From assembly GCA_011524395.1 (NCBI GenBank), contig WTKN01000195.1, forward strand, positions 1 through 42,362: DNA of 42,362 bases, given 5' to 3'. Both the position numbers and the translations under genes were made by a program. Every line of letters starts with the position of its first letter. The stretch's first letter is position 1. Shown here piece after piece: positions 1 through 7,236 of this stretch. The notes under the pieces were generated by a model. It was not told the origin of the DNA. It worked only from the letters and a program-made list of their open reading frames with translations, and did no database searches. Source of the DNA: Moorena sp. SS36440bin_2 (lineage in GTDB: Bacteria; Cyanobacteriota; Cyanobacteriia; Cyanobacteriales; Coleofasciculaceae).

Positions 1-55
1 TAGGGAATAGGGAATAGGGAATAGGGAATAGGGAATAGGGAATAGGGAATAGGGA
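1..55. repeat. Heptanucleotide tandem repeat (TAGGGAA)n
   Basis: About eight head-to-tail copies of TAGGGAA, starting at the window edge, so the array may extend further left. This is the STRR type of short tandem repeat known from filamentous cyanobacteria. Related heptamers recur at about 8.86, 17.05 and 32.01 kb. Confidence 0.9.
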
Positions 56-60
56 TGCAG

Positions 61-124
61 CGGGTAGCGCATAAGCTGAACGCGCACGCGTGCGGGTAGC
101 GCATAAGCTGAACGCGCACGCGTG
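61..124. repeat. Two tandem 32-bp units containing GCGCACGCGT
   Basis: Positions 61-92 and 93-124 are identical 32-bp units running from CGGGTAGCGCATAAGC to GCGCACGCGTG. A related sequence appears at about 15896-15930, so this is a dispersed family. The rest of the gap to 279 holds short CTTCCCT/CTGCTCC-type repeats and no gene. Confidence 0.85.
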
Positions 125-279
125 GCCAAAGGCCTTTAGCTTACGGCGGTTTGCATAACTATCAAGTACACAGGATTTTATCCTTCTTCCCTCTTCCCTC
201 TTCCCATATCCGCTGCTCCCTGCTCCCTGCTCCCTAAAACCCAGGACTTTGTACCTAACCGAATTGAAAACCGCTGTAA

Positions 280-1020
280 CTACTTACTTGCTGTAATAAA
301 AACAAAACGGTCAGGAAATTCAAGGATAGATTGTTGAGCATATTTTTCTGAGATTTCTGCTAGACCTTCCTGTAACTGTTGATCATCAAAGAATGACAGT
401 AAGGACATATAGCGATTTGCTACCATTTTCAAGTATTGTTCTTTAGGAATTGACTGAAGATATTCAACAAAATCAACTGAGACGTTGAAGCCGACTTTTT
501 CTAGTAAACTACTTAGATCGTTATAGTTAGGCTGCCCTCTTTCATATCGCTCTAAAGCTTCCTTGAATAAAGGATACTCAATCGTTGGAGGCAGAAGGAT
601 TAGCAAGAAAATTCCTCCACTAGTTAGCTTTTCAAACAAACTACTAAATAGTAATTCTTTATTGTCTATATGATGAATGGCTTCCTTCATGTAGACCTTA
701 TTATAACCTGAGGTTTCAGAGACAAAAGTAATCGCATCTACTGCCCTAATTTGGTATTGAGGGCTTAAAGGGATTTGTGAGAGCATCTCTTGAGAAGGAT
801 CGACGCATATAATCGGATTATCTAACTGTATTTCCTTAGGAATTGCTTGGGTAAAAAGCCCTGTACCGCAGCCTAAATCTACAAGACTATCTGTTGGGGT
901 TAAGCGTAAATATTCAATTATTCTTAACCCCATAAATCTAATGTAGTCTTGTGAGTAACTCCACAAATCATCATAGATACTCCCGATTCTTTTATAGTGT
1001 TTTGGATTTGAGCTACTCAT
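280..1020 (-). CDS. Class I SAM-dependent methyltransferase
   Basis: A 246-residue protein with a Rossmann methyltransferase fold. Motif I is VDLGCGTGLF at residues 47-56, and an acidic residue ending the second strand lies in ICVDPS at about 71-76. These bind S-adenosylmethionine. The C-terminal half has no recognised substrate-binding motif, so the methyl acceptor is unknown. The ATG at 1020 is preceded by an AGAGGA ribosome-binding site about 10 nt upstream, which supports this start. The gene stands alone between repeat-filled gaps, with no co-oriented partner close enough to suggest a pathway. Methyltransferase assignment is firm; a specific role is not. Confidence 0.85.
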   Translation of the reverse strand: MSSSNPKHYKRIGSIYDDLWSYSQDYIRFMGLRIIEYLRLTPTDSLVDLGCGTGLFTQAIPKEIQLDNPIICVDPSQEMLSQIPLSPQYQIRAVDAITFVSETSGYNKVYMKEAIHHIDNKELLFSSLFEKLTSGGIFLLILLPPTIEYPLFKEALERYERGQPNYNDLSSLLEKVGFNVSVDFVEYLQSIPKEQYLKMVANRYMSLLSFFDDQQLQEGLAEISEKYAQQSILEFPDRFVFITASK

Positions 1021-1106
1021 GGCTTTAATTCCTCTTGTTATTTATGATTATTAATATAGCGGTTTTCAATTGGTGAAGTACAAACTTCTGAGTTTTAGGG
1101 AGCAGC

Positions 1107-1233
1107 GATGCAGCGCGGTCTTGGGGAGGCAGCGCGGTCTTGGGGGTCCCCCCCATGAGCGACTGCATGGCTGACAGGTGCGGACGCAGGTTCCGCACAC
1201 AGACCCATGCGCCATGAGCGACTGCATCAAGAC
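1107..1233. repeat. Dispersed repeat C, copy 1 (GATGCAG...CTGCATC)
   Basis: A G/C-rich block starting GATGCAGCGCGGTCTTGGGG and ending CATGAGCGACTGCATC, with the CAGCGCGGTCTTGGG and CATGAGCGACTGCAT parts each present twice. The outer GATGCAG and CTGCATC are inverted repeats. Inside is a hairpin at 1178-1198 with arms GTGCGGA and TCCGCAC. A simpler copy lies at about 16918-16966. It is non-coding: open frames through it are short and made of repeat sequence. Confidence 0.75.
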
Positions 1234-1273
1234 GGGAACAGGAAACAGGGAACAGGAAACAGGGAAACAATTC

Positions 1274-1362
1274 TGTGGAATAGGCATCTTGCCTGTTTGG
1301 CGATGTTTTGGCGCGGGCAAGATGCCCACTCTACTGCTATTCATTGAAAGATTCAGCAACGC
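1274..1362. repeat. Dispersed hairpin repeat B, copy 1
   Basis: An inverted pair, GGCATCTTGCC and GGGCAAGATGCC, is followed by a conserved tail around AAGATTCAGCAA. The same arrangement recurs at about 13214-13317 in a different intergenic gap, so this is a dispersed, probably mobile or REP-like element. Confidence 0.75.
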
Positions 1363-1373
1363 CCGAAGTCTAG

Positions 1374-1718
1374 TTAATCAACTGCAAACTCGGTATATTG
1401 GCGCATGTTGGGGGAGTGGAAGCCAAGGACAATATCCTCAGCCGGAACACCCAGTTCAAGCAATTGGGTAGCAATCCCAATTTCGGTGCCATCATGCTGA
1501 ATCCAGATTTTACCATGTTTAATATCTAAGTGGAGGCTACATCCGTGGGTGCGACGGTTATCTTTCCAGCCCGTGTGCAGCAACAGATAATGATCTCGTT
1601 CTGTGTCCAAAACCGCTTGGGCTTCGATTTCCGGGAAGGTGGGCTTACGATTGGCTCGTTCTAGCAGTAATTCGTGAATCCACTGACGATATTGTGCTAC
1701 AGATTGTTTTACAGCCAT
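1374..1718 (-). CDS. xisI: XisI family protein (copy 1)
   Basis: A 114-residue protein matching the XisI family throughout, including the conserved stretches DTERDHYLLLHTGW, IKHGKIWIQHDGTE and MRQYTEFAVD. XisI was named as a factor needed for excision of the fdxN element in heterocystous cyanobacteria. Most copies in cyanobacterial genomes are not near such an element and their biochemical role is unsettled. The ATG at 1718 lies inside the end of xisH (10-base overlap), so translation is probably coupled and the two proteins presumably act together. No XisF recombinase or nif gene is in the window, so a role in developmental excision here is not supported. A second pair lies 2.2 kb away. Confidence 0.9.
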   Translation of the reverse strand: MAVKQSVAQYRQWIHELLLERANRKPTFPEIEAQAVLDTERDHYLLLHTGWKDNRRTHGCSLHLDIKHGKIWIQHDGTEIGIATQLLELGVPAEDIVLGFHSPNMRQYTEFAVD

Positions 1719-2113
1719 TGCCGAATAACCTCCTGAGTTTGATCATAGATGAGTAAATTGATTTGAGTCTTATCAATTACTGATCGTACAAAACGTCGCT
1801 GGAAAAAAGATTGGTAAATTGTTTCAGGAATGGCAAGGTAAAGATTACGTTGGGCATCAACTTCATTTAGGGCAAATTGATAATTGATGCATTGCCCAAG
1901 GGCAGTATGAAAATCGGAGACAACGGATCGACCAATAAAGCTTTTAATTTCCACAGCAATCTTTTCTCCTGCTCGTTCGGCAGCGATTAGCTCGGCAAGA
2001 TCAATTTCAAAATCGACTCCCGCAACACTCAATTCATAGGGATCCGCAGTAATTACCCAGTTTTCTTTTTCTAGGGCAGTTCTCACTGCATTGTGGAAAC
2101 GATCCTTTGCCAT
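1709..2113 (-). CDS. xisH: XisH family protein (copy 1), nuclease-like fold
   Basis: A 134-residue XisH protein. It carries a PD-(D/E)XK-like core: Asp39 in FEIDLAELIAAER, then Glu55 and Lys57 in VEIKSF. This makes a metal-dependent nuclease or DNA-binding fold likely. The C-terminus (LLIYDQTQEVIRQWL) is the typical XisH ending and is intact here. It is first in a two-gene unit with xisI, overlapping it by 10 bases. Family membership is clear. Nuclease activity is inferred from the residues and has not been shown for this protein. Confidence 0.9.
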   Translation of the reverse strand: MAKDRFHNAVRTALEKENWVITADPYELSVAGVDFEIDLAELIAAERAGEKIAVEIKSFIGRSVVSDFHTALGQCINYQFALNEVDAQRNLYLAIPETIYQSFFQRRFVRSVIDKTQINLLIYDQTQEVIRQWL

Positions 2114-2220
2114 GAGATTTTAAAAGAAACAGCAAGCTTTTCTGGTAAGATTATATGCTAGACCAAATCTATTCATCATTGCTTGGGCGATCGCACCACC
2201 AAACTTGAGTCTGAGATAGT

Positions 2221-2787
2221 TCACCGGTCTAGTGGGATATCCTCGTACAGGAGTGCGATCGCAAACTCAAAACCAACGCTTTCGAGGGTAATCACATCTC
2301 CAGCTTGGTATGCTGTGTATAGCCACAACCGCCCTTCGCCCCTCCGGTAAATCTCGACGTTGATCTCGGTAGAGCTGATCAGGACGTATTCTTCTAGGCT
2401 GGGTAGAGTGCGATATTCTTTGAACTTATTGCCCCGATCGAGAGCTTCTGTACCGGGGGAAAGCACTTCAACGATAAGTTTTGGATATTGGATCGCGTTA
2501 ATCGCTATTCTATCTCGCTGATCGCAGCTCACCACCACATCTGGATAACGGTAGATAGATTCGGTAACCTTTACTTTAGCGTCAGCAATATTGATGCGAC
2601 AGCCTTTGGGACGAACATGGGGACGTAGCGCAGCAAGTAGATTAATCGCAATATCATTGTGGGGAATGCTGCCACCTGTCATAGCCAAAATATCACCATT
2701 AATAAATTCGTATCGAAGTTCTTGGTGTGGTTCCCATTCCAAGTAAGCTTCGACAGTCATTTTCTGGGACTGAGGATTGGCAATCAT
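2221..2787 (-). CDS. Uma2 family (DUF820) putative nuclease
   Basis: A 188-residue Uma2/DUF820 protein, a family greatly expanded in cyanobacteria and built on a restriction-endonuclease-like fold. Visible hallmarks are an N-terminal YEFINGDI segment (residues 26-33), YRYPDVVVSCD with Asp83, and PKLIVEVLSPGT with Glu107. The C-terminal half has the usual EYRTLPSLEEYVLIS pattern. The function of Uma2 proteins is largely unknown. Its position among XisH/XisI and DUF6883 genes fits an accessory cluster. It is separated from xisH by about 107 bp and is probably its own transcription unit. Confidence 0.85.
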   Translation of the reverse strand: MIANPQSQKMTVEAYLEWEPHQELRYEFINGDILAMTGGSIPHNDIAINLLAALRPHVRPKGCRINIADAKVKVTESIYRYPDVVVSCDQRDRIAINAIQYPKLIVEVLSPGTEALDRGNKFKEYRTLPSLEEYVLISSTEINVEIYRRGEGRLWLYTAYQAGDVITLESVGFEFAIALLYEDIPLDR

Positions 2788-3226
2788 GGCAGAGTCTATG
2801 AATTACGTAGCTGGCGTTAGCATCGATAACAAGTTTTAGATGATAGATCGCAGTGGTTAATATAAGTTACAACTTTACCTTACAACAGGGAGAGTCAGTA
2901 CTAGACACGACATGGTTGATGTTTACTTCCAAGTAGAGACTTAATATTGAATTTAAGTGGGGTGGGTAAGTTTTGCCCACTCTACCGAAAAAACCTACTT
3001 TCTTCTACTAAAGAACCCTGGATCAAAGGGCCAGTGTCAGTCCTGTGTGACCGGATGTCTTGATAAGAATAGATAAGCGATCGCGAATAAAATTCCCAAC
3101 GCCATCATCGTGGAACCAGGTTGGGTGCGATTCCTTGATCGATAGGCTACACTAACGTGCAAAAATCAATATACTGGGAATTAATGATAACGCCAAAACT
3201 GGATAACCATATAACCATATAGGTTT
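2788..3226. other. Intergenic gap without a recognisable gene
   Basis: A 439-bp gap between divergent genes. It holds a short imperfect inverted repeat (GTGGGTAA / TTGCCCAC at about 2961-2980, resembling part of repeat B), one HIP1 octamer near 3077, and a short direct repeat ATAACCAT just before the next gene. The promoters of the flanking genes should be here, but I cannot place them with confidence. Confidence 0.5.
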
Positions 3227-3562
3227 ATGAAACTTCCACAGGATGCCATAATTGCAACGGCCAAACTTACCAGATATTTGTTGGTCTGGCGTGATAACGA
3301 TGATAAGTCAAAATTTTTAGCTCAGGCAGGCTATAGTCAAGAGAACTGGCAACAGTTAGAAATAGATTTGCGTTCCCAGATTTTGCCATTGGATGCGACG
3401 TTGAGCGATGAACCCAACCGATTTGGCTATGTTTATACCATTCGGGGCATTTTAGTAGGACCAAATGGAGTTGAACTAGACATCAAGACAATTTGGATGG
3501 TGGAGCATGAAACTCAACAGACAAAGTTTATCACCCTGTACCCAGATAAGGAGGCTAGATAA
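3227..3562 (+). CDS. DUF6883 domain protein
   Basis: A 111-residue protein resembling DUF6883, seen as LPQDAIIATAKLTRYLL at the start and a conserved GFGYVYTIRG-like core (NRFGYVYTIRGILVGPNG, residues 64-81), followed by LDIKTIWMVE and a C-terminal FITLYPDK. Related domains occur at the end of polymorphic toxins and as small free-standing proteins paired with DUF4926. The stop codon overlaps the next start by one base (TAATG), so the two genes are translationally coupled. Function unknown; a toxin-like or nuclease-like role is only an inference from family context. Confidence 0.75.
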   Translation: MKLPQDAIIATAKLTRYLLVWRDNDDKSKFLAQAGYSQENWQQLEIDLRSQILPLDATLSDEPNRFGYVYTIRGILVGPNGVELDIKTIWMVEHETQQTKFITLYPDKEAR

Positions 3563-3807
3563 TGGCATTTGAGTTATTTTCACGGGTGGCCCTGGGGGAA
3601 GATTTTCCCAAGTATAAGTTGCAGCAAGGGGATATTGCAACGATTGTCGATCACCATCCAGTACAAGACGGAGAGGATGGTTATAGTCTGGAAGTTTTCA
3701 ATGGGATCGGGGAAACGATTGCCGTTTTAGTGGTTTCAGAGTCACAAATTGAGTCATTAATGAAAAATGAGGTTCTGCATATCCGAAGATTGGATGAAGC
3801 AGTTTGA
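3562..3807 (+). CDS. DUF4926 domain protein
   Basis: An 81-residue DUF4926-type protein: DFPKYKLQQGDIATIVDHH at residues 15-33, EDGYSLEVFNGIGETIAVLVV in the middle, then a short charged tail. The pattern suggests a small all-beta barrel. DUF4926 proteins commonly sit directly beside DUF6883 genes, as here, where the start codon overlaps the upstream stop by one base. In such a pair the small second protein could be the partner or neutraliser of the first, but the sequence does not prove it. Confidence 0.8.
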   Translation: MAFELFSRVALGEDFPKYKLQQGDIATIVDHHPVQDGEDGYSLEVFNGIGETIAVLVVSESQIESLMKNEVLHIRRLDEAV

Positions 3808-3809
3808 AC

Positions 3810-3908
3810 CTACAACCCATCAATCTCATCAATACTCAACCCCGTATATTGGGCAATATCCTTCAGGGATAACCCTGCGGCCTTCATCTGTTTAGCAACA
3901 CCTGTCAT
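3810..3908 (-). pseudogene. C-terminal remnant of a PD-(D/E)XK transposase-like (Rpn-type) gene
   Basis: A 32-codon open stretch reads MTGVAKQMKAAGLSLKDIAQ and ends YTGLSIDEIDGL. This Met/Lys-rich helix followed by an IAxxTGLSxxEI helix-turn-helix-like motif is the usual tail of the Rpn/PD-(D/E)XK nuclease-family 'transposase' proteins common in cyanobacteria. No body of such a gene precedes it: an in-frame stop lies just upstream. I read it as the surviving end of a deleted gene. Confidence 0.5.
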
Positions 3909-3961
3909 AAAAAACTTCACACCGCTGATTTTTTAGCTCCACCACTGTATGGCGGGTGCGC

Positions 3962-4300
3962 TCACCCCACCGCAAACTCGGTATACTGCCTCATGATGGG
4001 TGCCTGATAGGCCAACACAATATCCTGCTTTGGTACCCCTAGCTCAACTAACTGATCTGCGATCGCAATCTCCGACCCATCATGCTGTATCCAAATCTTG
4101 GCATCTTTAATATCGACATGTACAGAACACCCATAAATACGGGTGGTGTTATTTTTCCAACCCGTATGAACCATCTGGTAATGATCCCGTTCCGTATCAA
4201 AAATGAGCTGGGTTTCCATAGCCGGATTCGCCGACTTAATACTGGCGCGTTTTTTAAGCAAGTCCTGAATGTGCTGTCGATACACTTCTAGCTTATCCAT
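3962..4300 (-). CDS. xisI: XisI family protein (copy 2)
   Basis: A 112-residue XisI protein, clearly a paralogue of the one at 1374-1718: DTERDHYQMVHTGWKNN, IKDAKIWIQHDGSE and PIMRQYTEFAVG are shared with few changes. The ATG at 4300 would overlap the end of its xisH partner exactly as in copy 1, but only if a one-base frameshift in that xisH is corrected. The two pairs share orientation and lie 2.2 kb apart, separated by unrelated genes. They are diverged rather than recently duplicated, since most residues outside the core differ. Confidence 0.9.
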   Translation of the reverse strand: MDKLEVYRQHIQDLLKKRASIKSANPAMETQLIFDTERDHYQMVHTGWKNNTTRIYGCSVHVDIKDAKIWIQHDGSEIAIADQLVELGVPKQDIVLAYQAPIMRQYTEFAVG

Positions 4301-4705
4301 TGAGTAATCCTGGGTTTGGAAATGTCATAAACTACAATAGGAACCTGATTACGCGCTTATCGACTTTTGTATGAAGGGATAACTGAAAAAAGCACTGTAA
4401 ATAGTGTTAGGAACCGCAAGATGAAGTGTTCGATCAGGCTCCTCATCTTCTAAGGCAAGACGATAGTTAATAAACTGCCCAATTGCACCATGGAATTCTG
4501 AAATTCTTGAAGTTGATAGAAAGCTTTTAACTTCAATAGCTATTTTTTCATTATTGCGTTCAGCAGCAATCAGGCGTTCTGCCCCCAAATCAATGTAGAT
4601 ATCGGTAAAACCCAGATCAATGCGATAAGGATCGTGAGTAATGATCCAACCATCATTGATTAGAGCATGCTTAACTAGATCATGGAATTGATCCTTAGCA
4701 GACAT
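4288..4705 (-). pseudogene. xisH: xisH copy 2, frameshifted near the 3' end
   Basis: The intact frame from the ATG at 4705 gives 118 residues ending ...FIQKSISA at a TAA (4349-4351). It keeps the nuclease-like core: Asp in IYIDLGAERLIAAER and Glu/Lys in IEVKSF. Immediately after, in the +1 frame, come NQVPIVVYDISKPRITQWIS and a TAG at 4288-4290. This aligns without a gap to the C-terminus of copy 1 (TQINLLIYDQTQEVIRQWL). Removing a single base (the T opposite A4351) restores a 138-residue protein that overlaps xisI by the standard arrangement. So it is either a real single-base insertion or a sequencing error. The truncated protein lacks about 20 residues, including the last strand and the terminal QW motif. 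Confidence 0.8.
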
Positions 4706-4877
4706 GGGGAAATAGGTACAGGTGTCAACAGACTTCTATTCTATAGGTTAGCAAAAAGGGAATCAGCTTTTTTGATGGGTTAATTGGGTCAAGTACGGTT
4801 TCGATTTCGATCACTCCTGATATGAGAGCATTTTCCAGGCAAAAGAGATCTGAACCTAAAACTCTTAGTTATTACTT

Positions 4878-5537
4878 TTAGTTATTAATTTCATCAGTTA
4901 CTTCCTCGTGGAAAGAATTAGAAGCAAAAAGACCTCGTCCCACTTTTTTCCACCTCCCTTCTTTTGCACCTCGACGCAATTCCGTAGACAAGGAGTTTTT
5001 AGCACGGAGTTGCTCATGATCAGATTTTGGATCAAATAGCCTGCTGGCAATCTGTTCTGGGGTAACCGGATAAGCAAAACTATCTAAGATAATTTCTGCT
5101 GCTTCCCCTAATGTTTGACCTCTAAATTCACGATATAGCATATCTCTGGGATTGCGCTTGTGACTCTCCCTATCGTCTTGGTTTTCCCTTTCGTTTTCTT
5201 CAAAGGATTCCTCCTGTGATTCATCATCAAGAAAAATTCCTTGACCGACATTGCCACTATTGGCACTTGGATTTGCAGTGGGAGCTTGTTCAGACAACAG
5301 ATTTCCATTGACCTCACGGTCTTCCACCAAGGCGCTCGATATTTCCGCTGCAAGCTCGTTGCTGGATAGTTCGGCTTCAAGCTTATTCTGAAAATAGGCA
5401 ACGTTTGCCCGCTTTTGCTTAACTAAAGCCTTTACCTCAACCAGTTTCGCTTCGGCTTCAGCAAGTTCTTGCTGGGTTTTATCTAGCCGAGTCTTGATCC
5501 AAGTAATAAGCTCCTCATGAGCAGATTTAAGATCCAT
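4878..5537 (-). CDS. Coiled-coil protein with C-terminal winged-helix-like domain
   Basis: A 219-residue protein without a name I can assign. Residues 5-62 form a charged alpha-helical coiled coil (heptads such as LDKTQQELAEAEAKLVEVKA). Residues 70-130 are a low-complexity linker with a strongly acidic patch (DDESQEESFEENERENQDD). Residues 133-208 look like a winged-helix domain of the HARE-HTH or restriction-system type: FRGQTLGEAAEIILDSF, PVTPEQIASRLF, then a basic LSTELRRGAKEGRWKKVGRGLF. This layout suggests an oligomeric DNA-binding or regulatory protein. It lies between xisH and fic, 172 bp from the former. Confidence 0.7.
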   Translation of the reverse strand: MDLKSAHEELITWIKTRLDKTQQELAEAEAKLVEVKALVKQKRANVAYFQNKLEAELSSNELAAEISSALVEDREVNGNLLSEQAPTANPSANSGNVGQGIFLDDESQEESFEENERENQDDRESHKRNPRDMLYREFRGQTLGEAAEIILDSFAYPVTPEQIASRLFDPKSDHEQLRAKNSLSTELRRGAKEGRWKKVGRGLFASNSFHEEVTDEINN

Positions 5538-5663
5538 AGTTGTGAGGTGCTTGTTTTGTAAATCAAGCTTTGTAATAAAGTATAGCAGAACTCTTTAAGT
5601 TTTGCAAATCGAGCTAAAACTAATATAGTTGTTATTTTGTTCAACCCTTTAGTATCTTTCTGT

Positions 5664-5741
5664 AGTAAAGGGAACAGCGGATCACCGGAACAGGGAATAT
5701 GGTATCAAAAATTCTTACAATTCCGATACGGATTGCTATCT
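5664..5741. repeat. Dispersed repeat A, copy 1
   Basis: A block from AAAGGGAACAGCGGAT to ACGGATTGCTAT that recurs with substitutions and an extra internal direct repeat at 18829-18913. It fills part of the 465-bp gap before fic. The rest of that gap contains one HIP1 octamer (about 5927) and no gene I can recognise. Confidence 0.65.
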
Positions 5742-6002
5742 CCTAATCGTGCTAAGGAAAGGTAGTCACAGCTACAGGACTTAGGCAAAACTGGTCAACA
5801 AACCCTATCAATAGTAGGATGCATTAATAAAAACCGCTACAGGTAGAGTTGCTAGGGTAAGTCCTGACTATCATGAGTATGTAATAGGATTGCCTGTTTG
5901 CCTCCACTGCGCTCTACCTTAAAACGCGATCGCTCTTGATTGCTGATCCACAACAAAGACGATCAGTGATTTAGTTATTTATATAGAACCAATTAATAAA
6001 CT

Positions 6003-7196
6003 ATGAACCCAGAAGACTTTGAGGATAGCTCTCCAGGGAGGCTAGTATCAATAGGACACCATGAAAAACCTTGCTTTGCCTTTGTGCCGAATCCTCTGCC
6101 ACCTACACTGCAACTAGACACAAAAATTTTCAATGGCATGTCTGAGGCGGCTCTCGCTCTGGGGGAACTTGCGGGACTAGGACGTAGCATGGCTAATCCC
6201 AATCTTTTGATCAGTCCATTCATTCGCCGTGAGGCGGTTCTATCGTCTCGTATCGAAGGTACCCAAACTAATATTGCTAACCTATATGCCTACGAGAGTG
6301 AACAACTAACCCTTCCTGGTATTCTTCCTTCCCCACCAAAATCTGATCCAAAATCTGATCCAAAATCTGATGCAAAAGAAGTACTTAACTACGTACGTAG
6401 CTTGGAGTACGGTTTGAAACGCCTTGAGACCTTACCTGTATGTCTACGATTTATTTGTGAACTCCATCAACGTCTAGTAGAGGGTGTCCGTGGTGAAAAC
6501 GCAACCCCTGGAGAGTTCCGTCGCATCCAAAATTGGATTGGACCACAAACAGGAAATATGGAAGACGCTCGTTTTATTCCACCCCCTGTGCCAGAAATGT
6601 CAGGGTCTCTCAGAGACTTCGAAGCCTATCTCAACAAGGAGTGTGACTACCCACCACTGATTCGCATTGGTATAATTCATTATCAATTTGAAACAATACA
6701 TCCCTTTTTGGATGGTAATGGGCGTATCGGACGACTAATTACATCTCTTTTACTATTACATTGGAAATTACTACCACTGCCTCTACTGTATCTAAGTGCC
6801 TTTTTTGAGCGTCATCGGCAAGATTACTATGACCTGATGTTAGCGGTCAGTCAACGTGGTGCTTGGCAAGACTGGCTGTTATTCTTTCTGCGTGGTGTTA
6901 CAGAACAATCTCAAGATGCAGTGATCCGCTCCAAAAAGTTACAAGATTTACAGCTGAGGTGGCGAGATAAATTAAGTCAAGCCCGTGCGTCAGCCCTATT
7001 GCCCCGTTTAGCAGATAGTCTATTTGAGTCACCCATCCTTACCATTCCTCAAGCACAGAAGATTCTTGATGTGACTTATCCCTCTGCACACCAAAACGTT
7101 GAGAAACTCGTTAACGCCGGTATCTTAGAGCAAGTCAATACAGGCTCTTACACCAAACTATTTTGCGCACCGGAAGTTTTGCAAATACTTGACTAA
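6003..7196 (+). CDS. Fic family protein (AMP-transferase), class II with N-terminal inhibitory helix
   Basis: A 397-residue Fic protein. The catalytic motif HPFLDGNGRIGR is complete at residues 233-244, with His233 as base and the GNGR loop that binds the triphosphate. This predicts transfer of AMP (or another nucleotide) to a hydroxyl side chain of a target protein. At residues 81-86 SSRIEG fits the inhibitory (S/T)xxxE(G/N) motif, whose Glu85 would block the ATP pocket until relieved, so the protein is self-inhibited and needs no separate antitoxin. The C-terminal 90 residues, with ILTIPQAQKILDVTYPSAHQNV, look like a winged helix. A linker at 112-125 contains KSDPKSDPKSDAK, encoded by three tandem 12-bp repeats. 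The target is unknown. Confidence 0.92.
   Translation: MNPEDFEDSSPGRLVSIGHHEKPCFAFVPNPLPPTLQLDTKIFNGMSEAALALGELAGLGRSMANPNLLISPFIRREAVLSSRIEGTQTNIANLYAYESEQLTLPGILPSPPKSDPKSDPKSDAKEVLNYVRSLEYGLKRLETLPVCLRFICELHQRLVEGVRGENATPGEFRRIQNWIGPQTGNMEDARFIPPPVPEMSGSLRDFEAYLNKECDYPPLIRIGIIHYQFETIHPFLDGNGRIGRLITSLLLLHWKLLPLPLLYLSAFFERHRQDYYDLMLAVSQRGAWQDWLLFFLRGVTEQSQDAVIRSKKLQDLQLRWRDKLSQARASALLPRLADSLFESPILTIPQAQKILDVTYPSAHQNVEKLVNAGILEQVNTGSYTKLFCAPEVLQILD
6337..6372 (+). repeat. Three tandem 12-bp units inside fic
   Basis: The unit CCAAAATCTGAT occurs three times in frame, encoding PKSD repeats in the loop between the inhibitory helix and the catalytic core. Because the unit is a multiple of three, copy-number change would lengthen the linker without breaking the frame. 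Confidence 0.85.
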
Positions 7197-7204
7197 CGCC
7201 TGTT

Positions 7205-7236
7205 GAATTATACTTTAAGCCAAATAAGTATAATTC
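7205..7236 (+). terminator. Hairpin just after fic, possible terminator
   Basis: A perfect 11-bp inverted repeat (GAATTATACTT / AAGTATAATTC) with a 10-nt loop, 9 bp after the fic stop. No T-run follows, so Rho-independent termination is uncertain. Confidence 0.45.

Noticed and set aside
1178-1471. Small frames on both strands between the methyltransferase and xisI
   Set aside because: They are composed of dispersed repeats B and C and run into xisI in the wrong frame.
1374-4705. fdxN excision element
   Set aside because: XisH and XisI are present, but no XisF recombinase, nif gene or recognisable attachment repeats.
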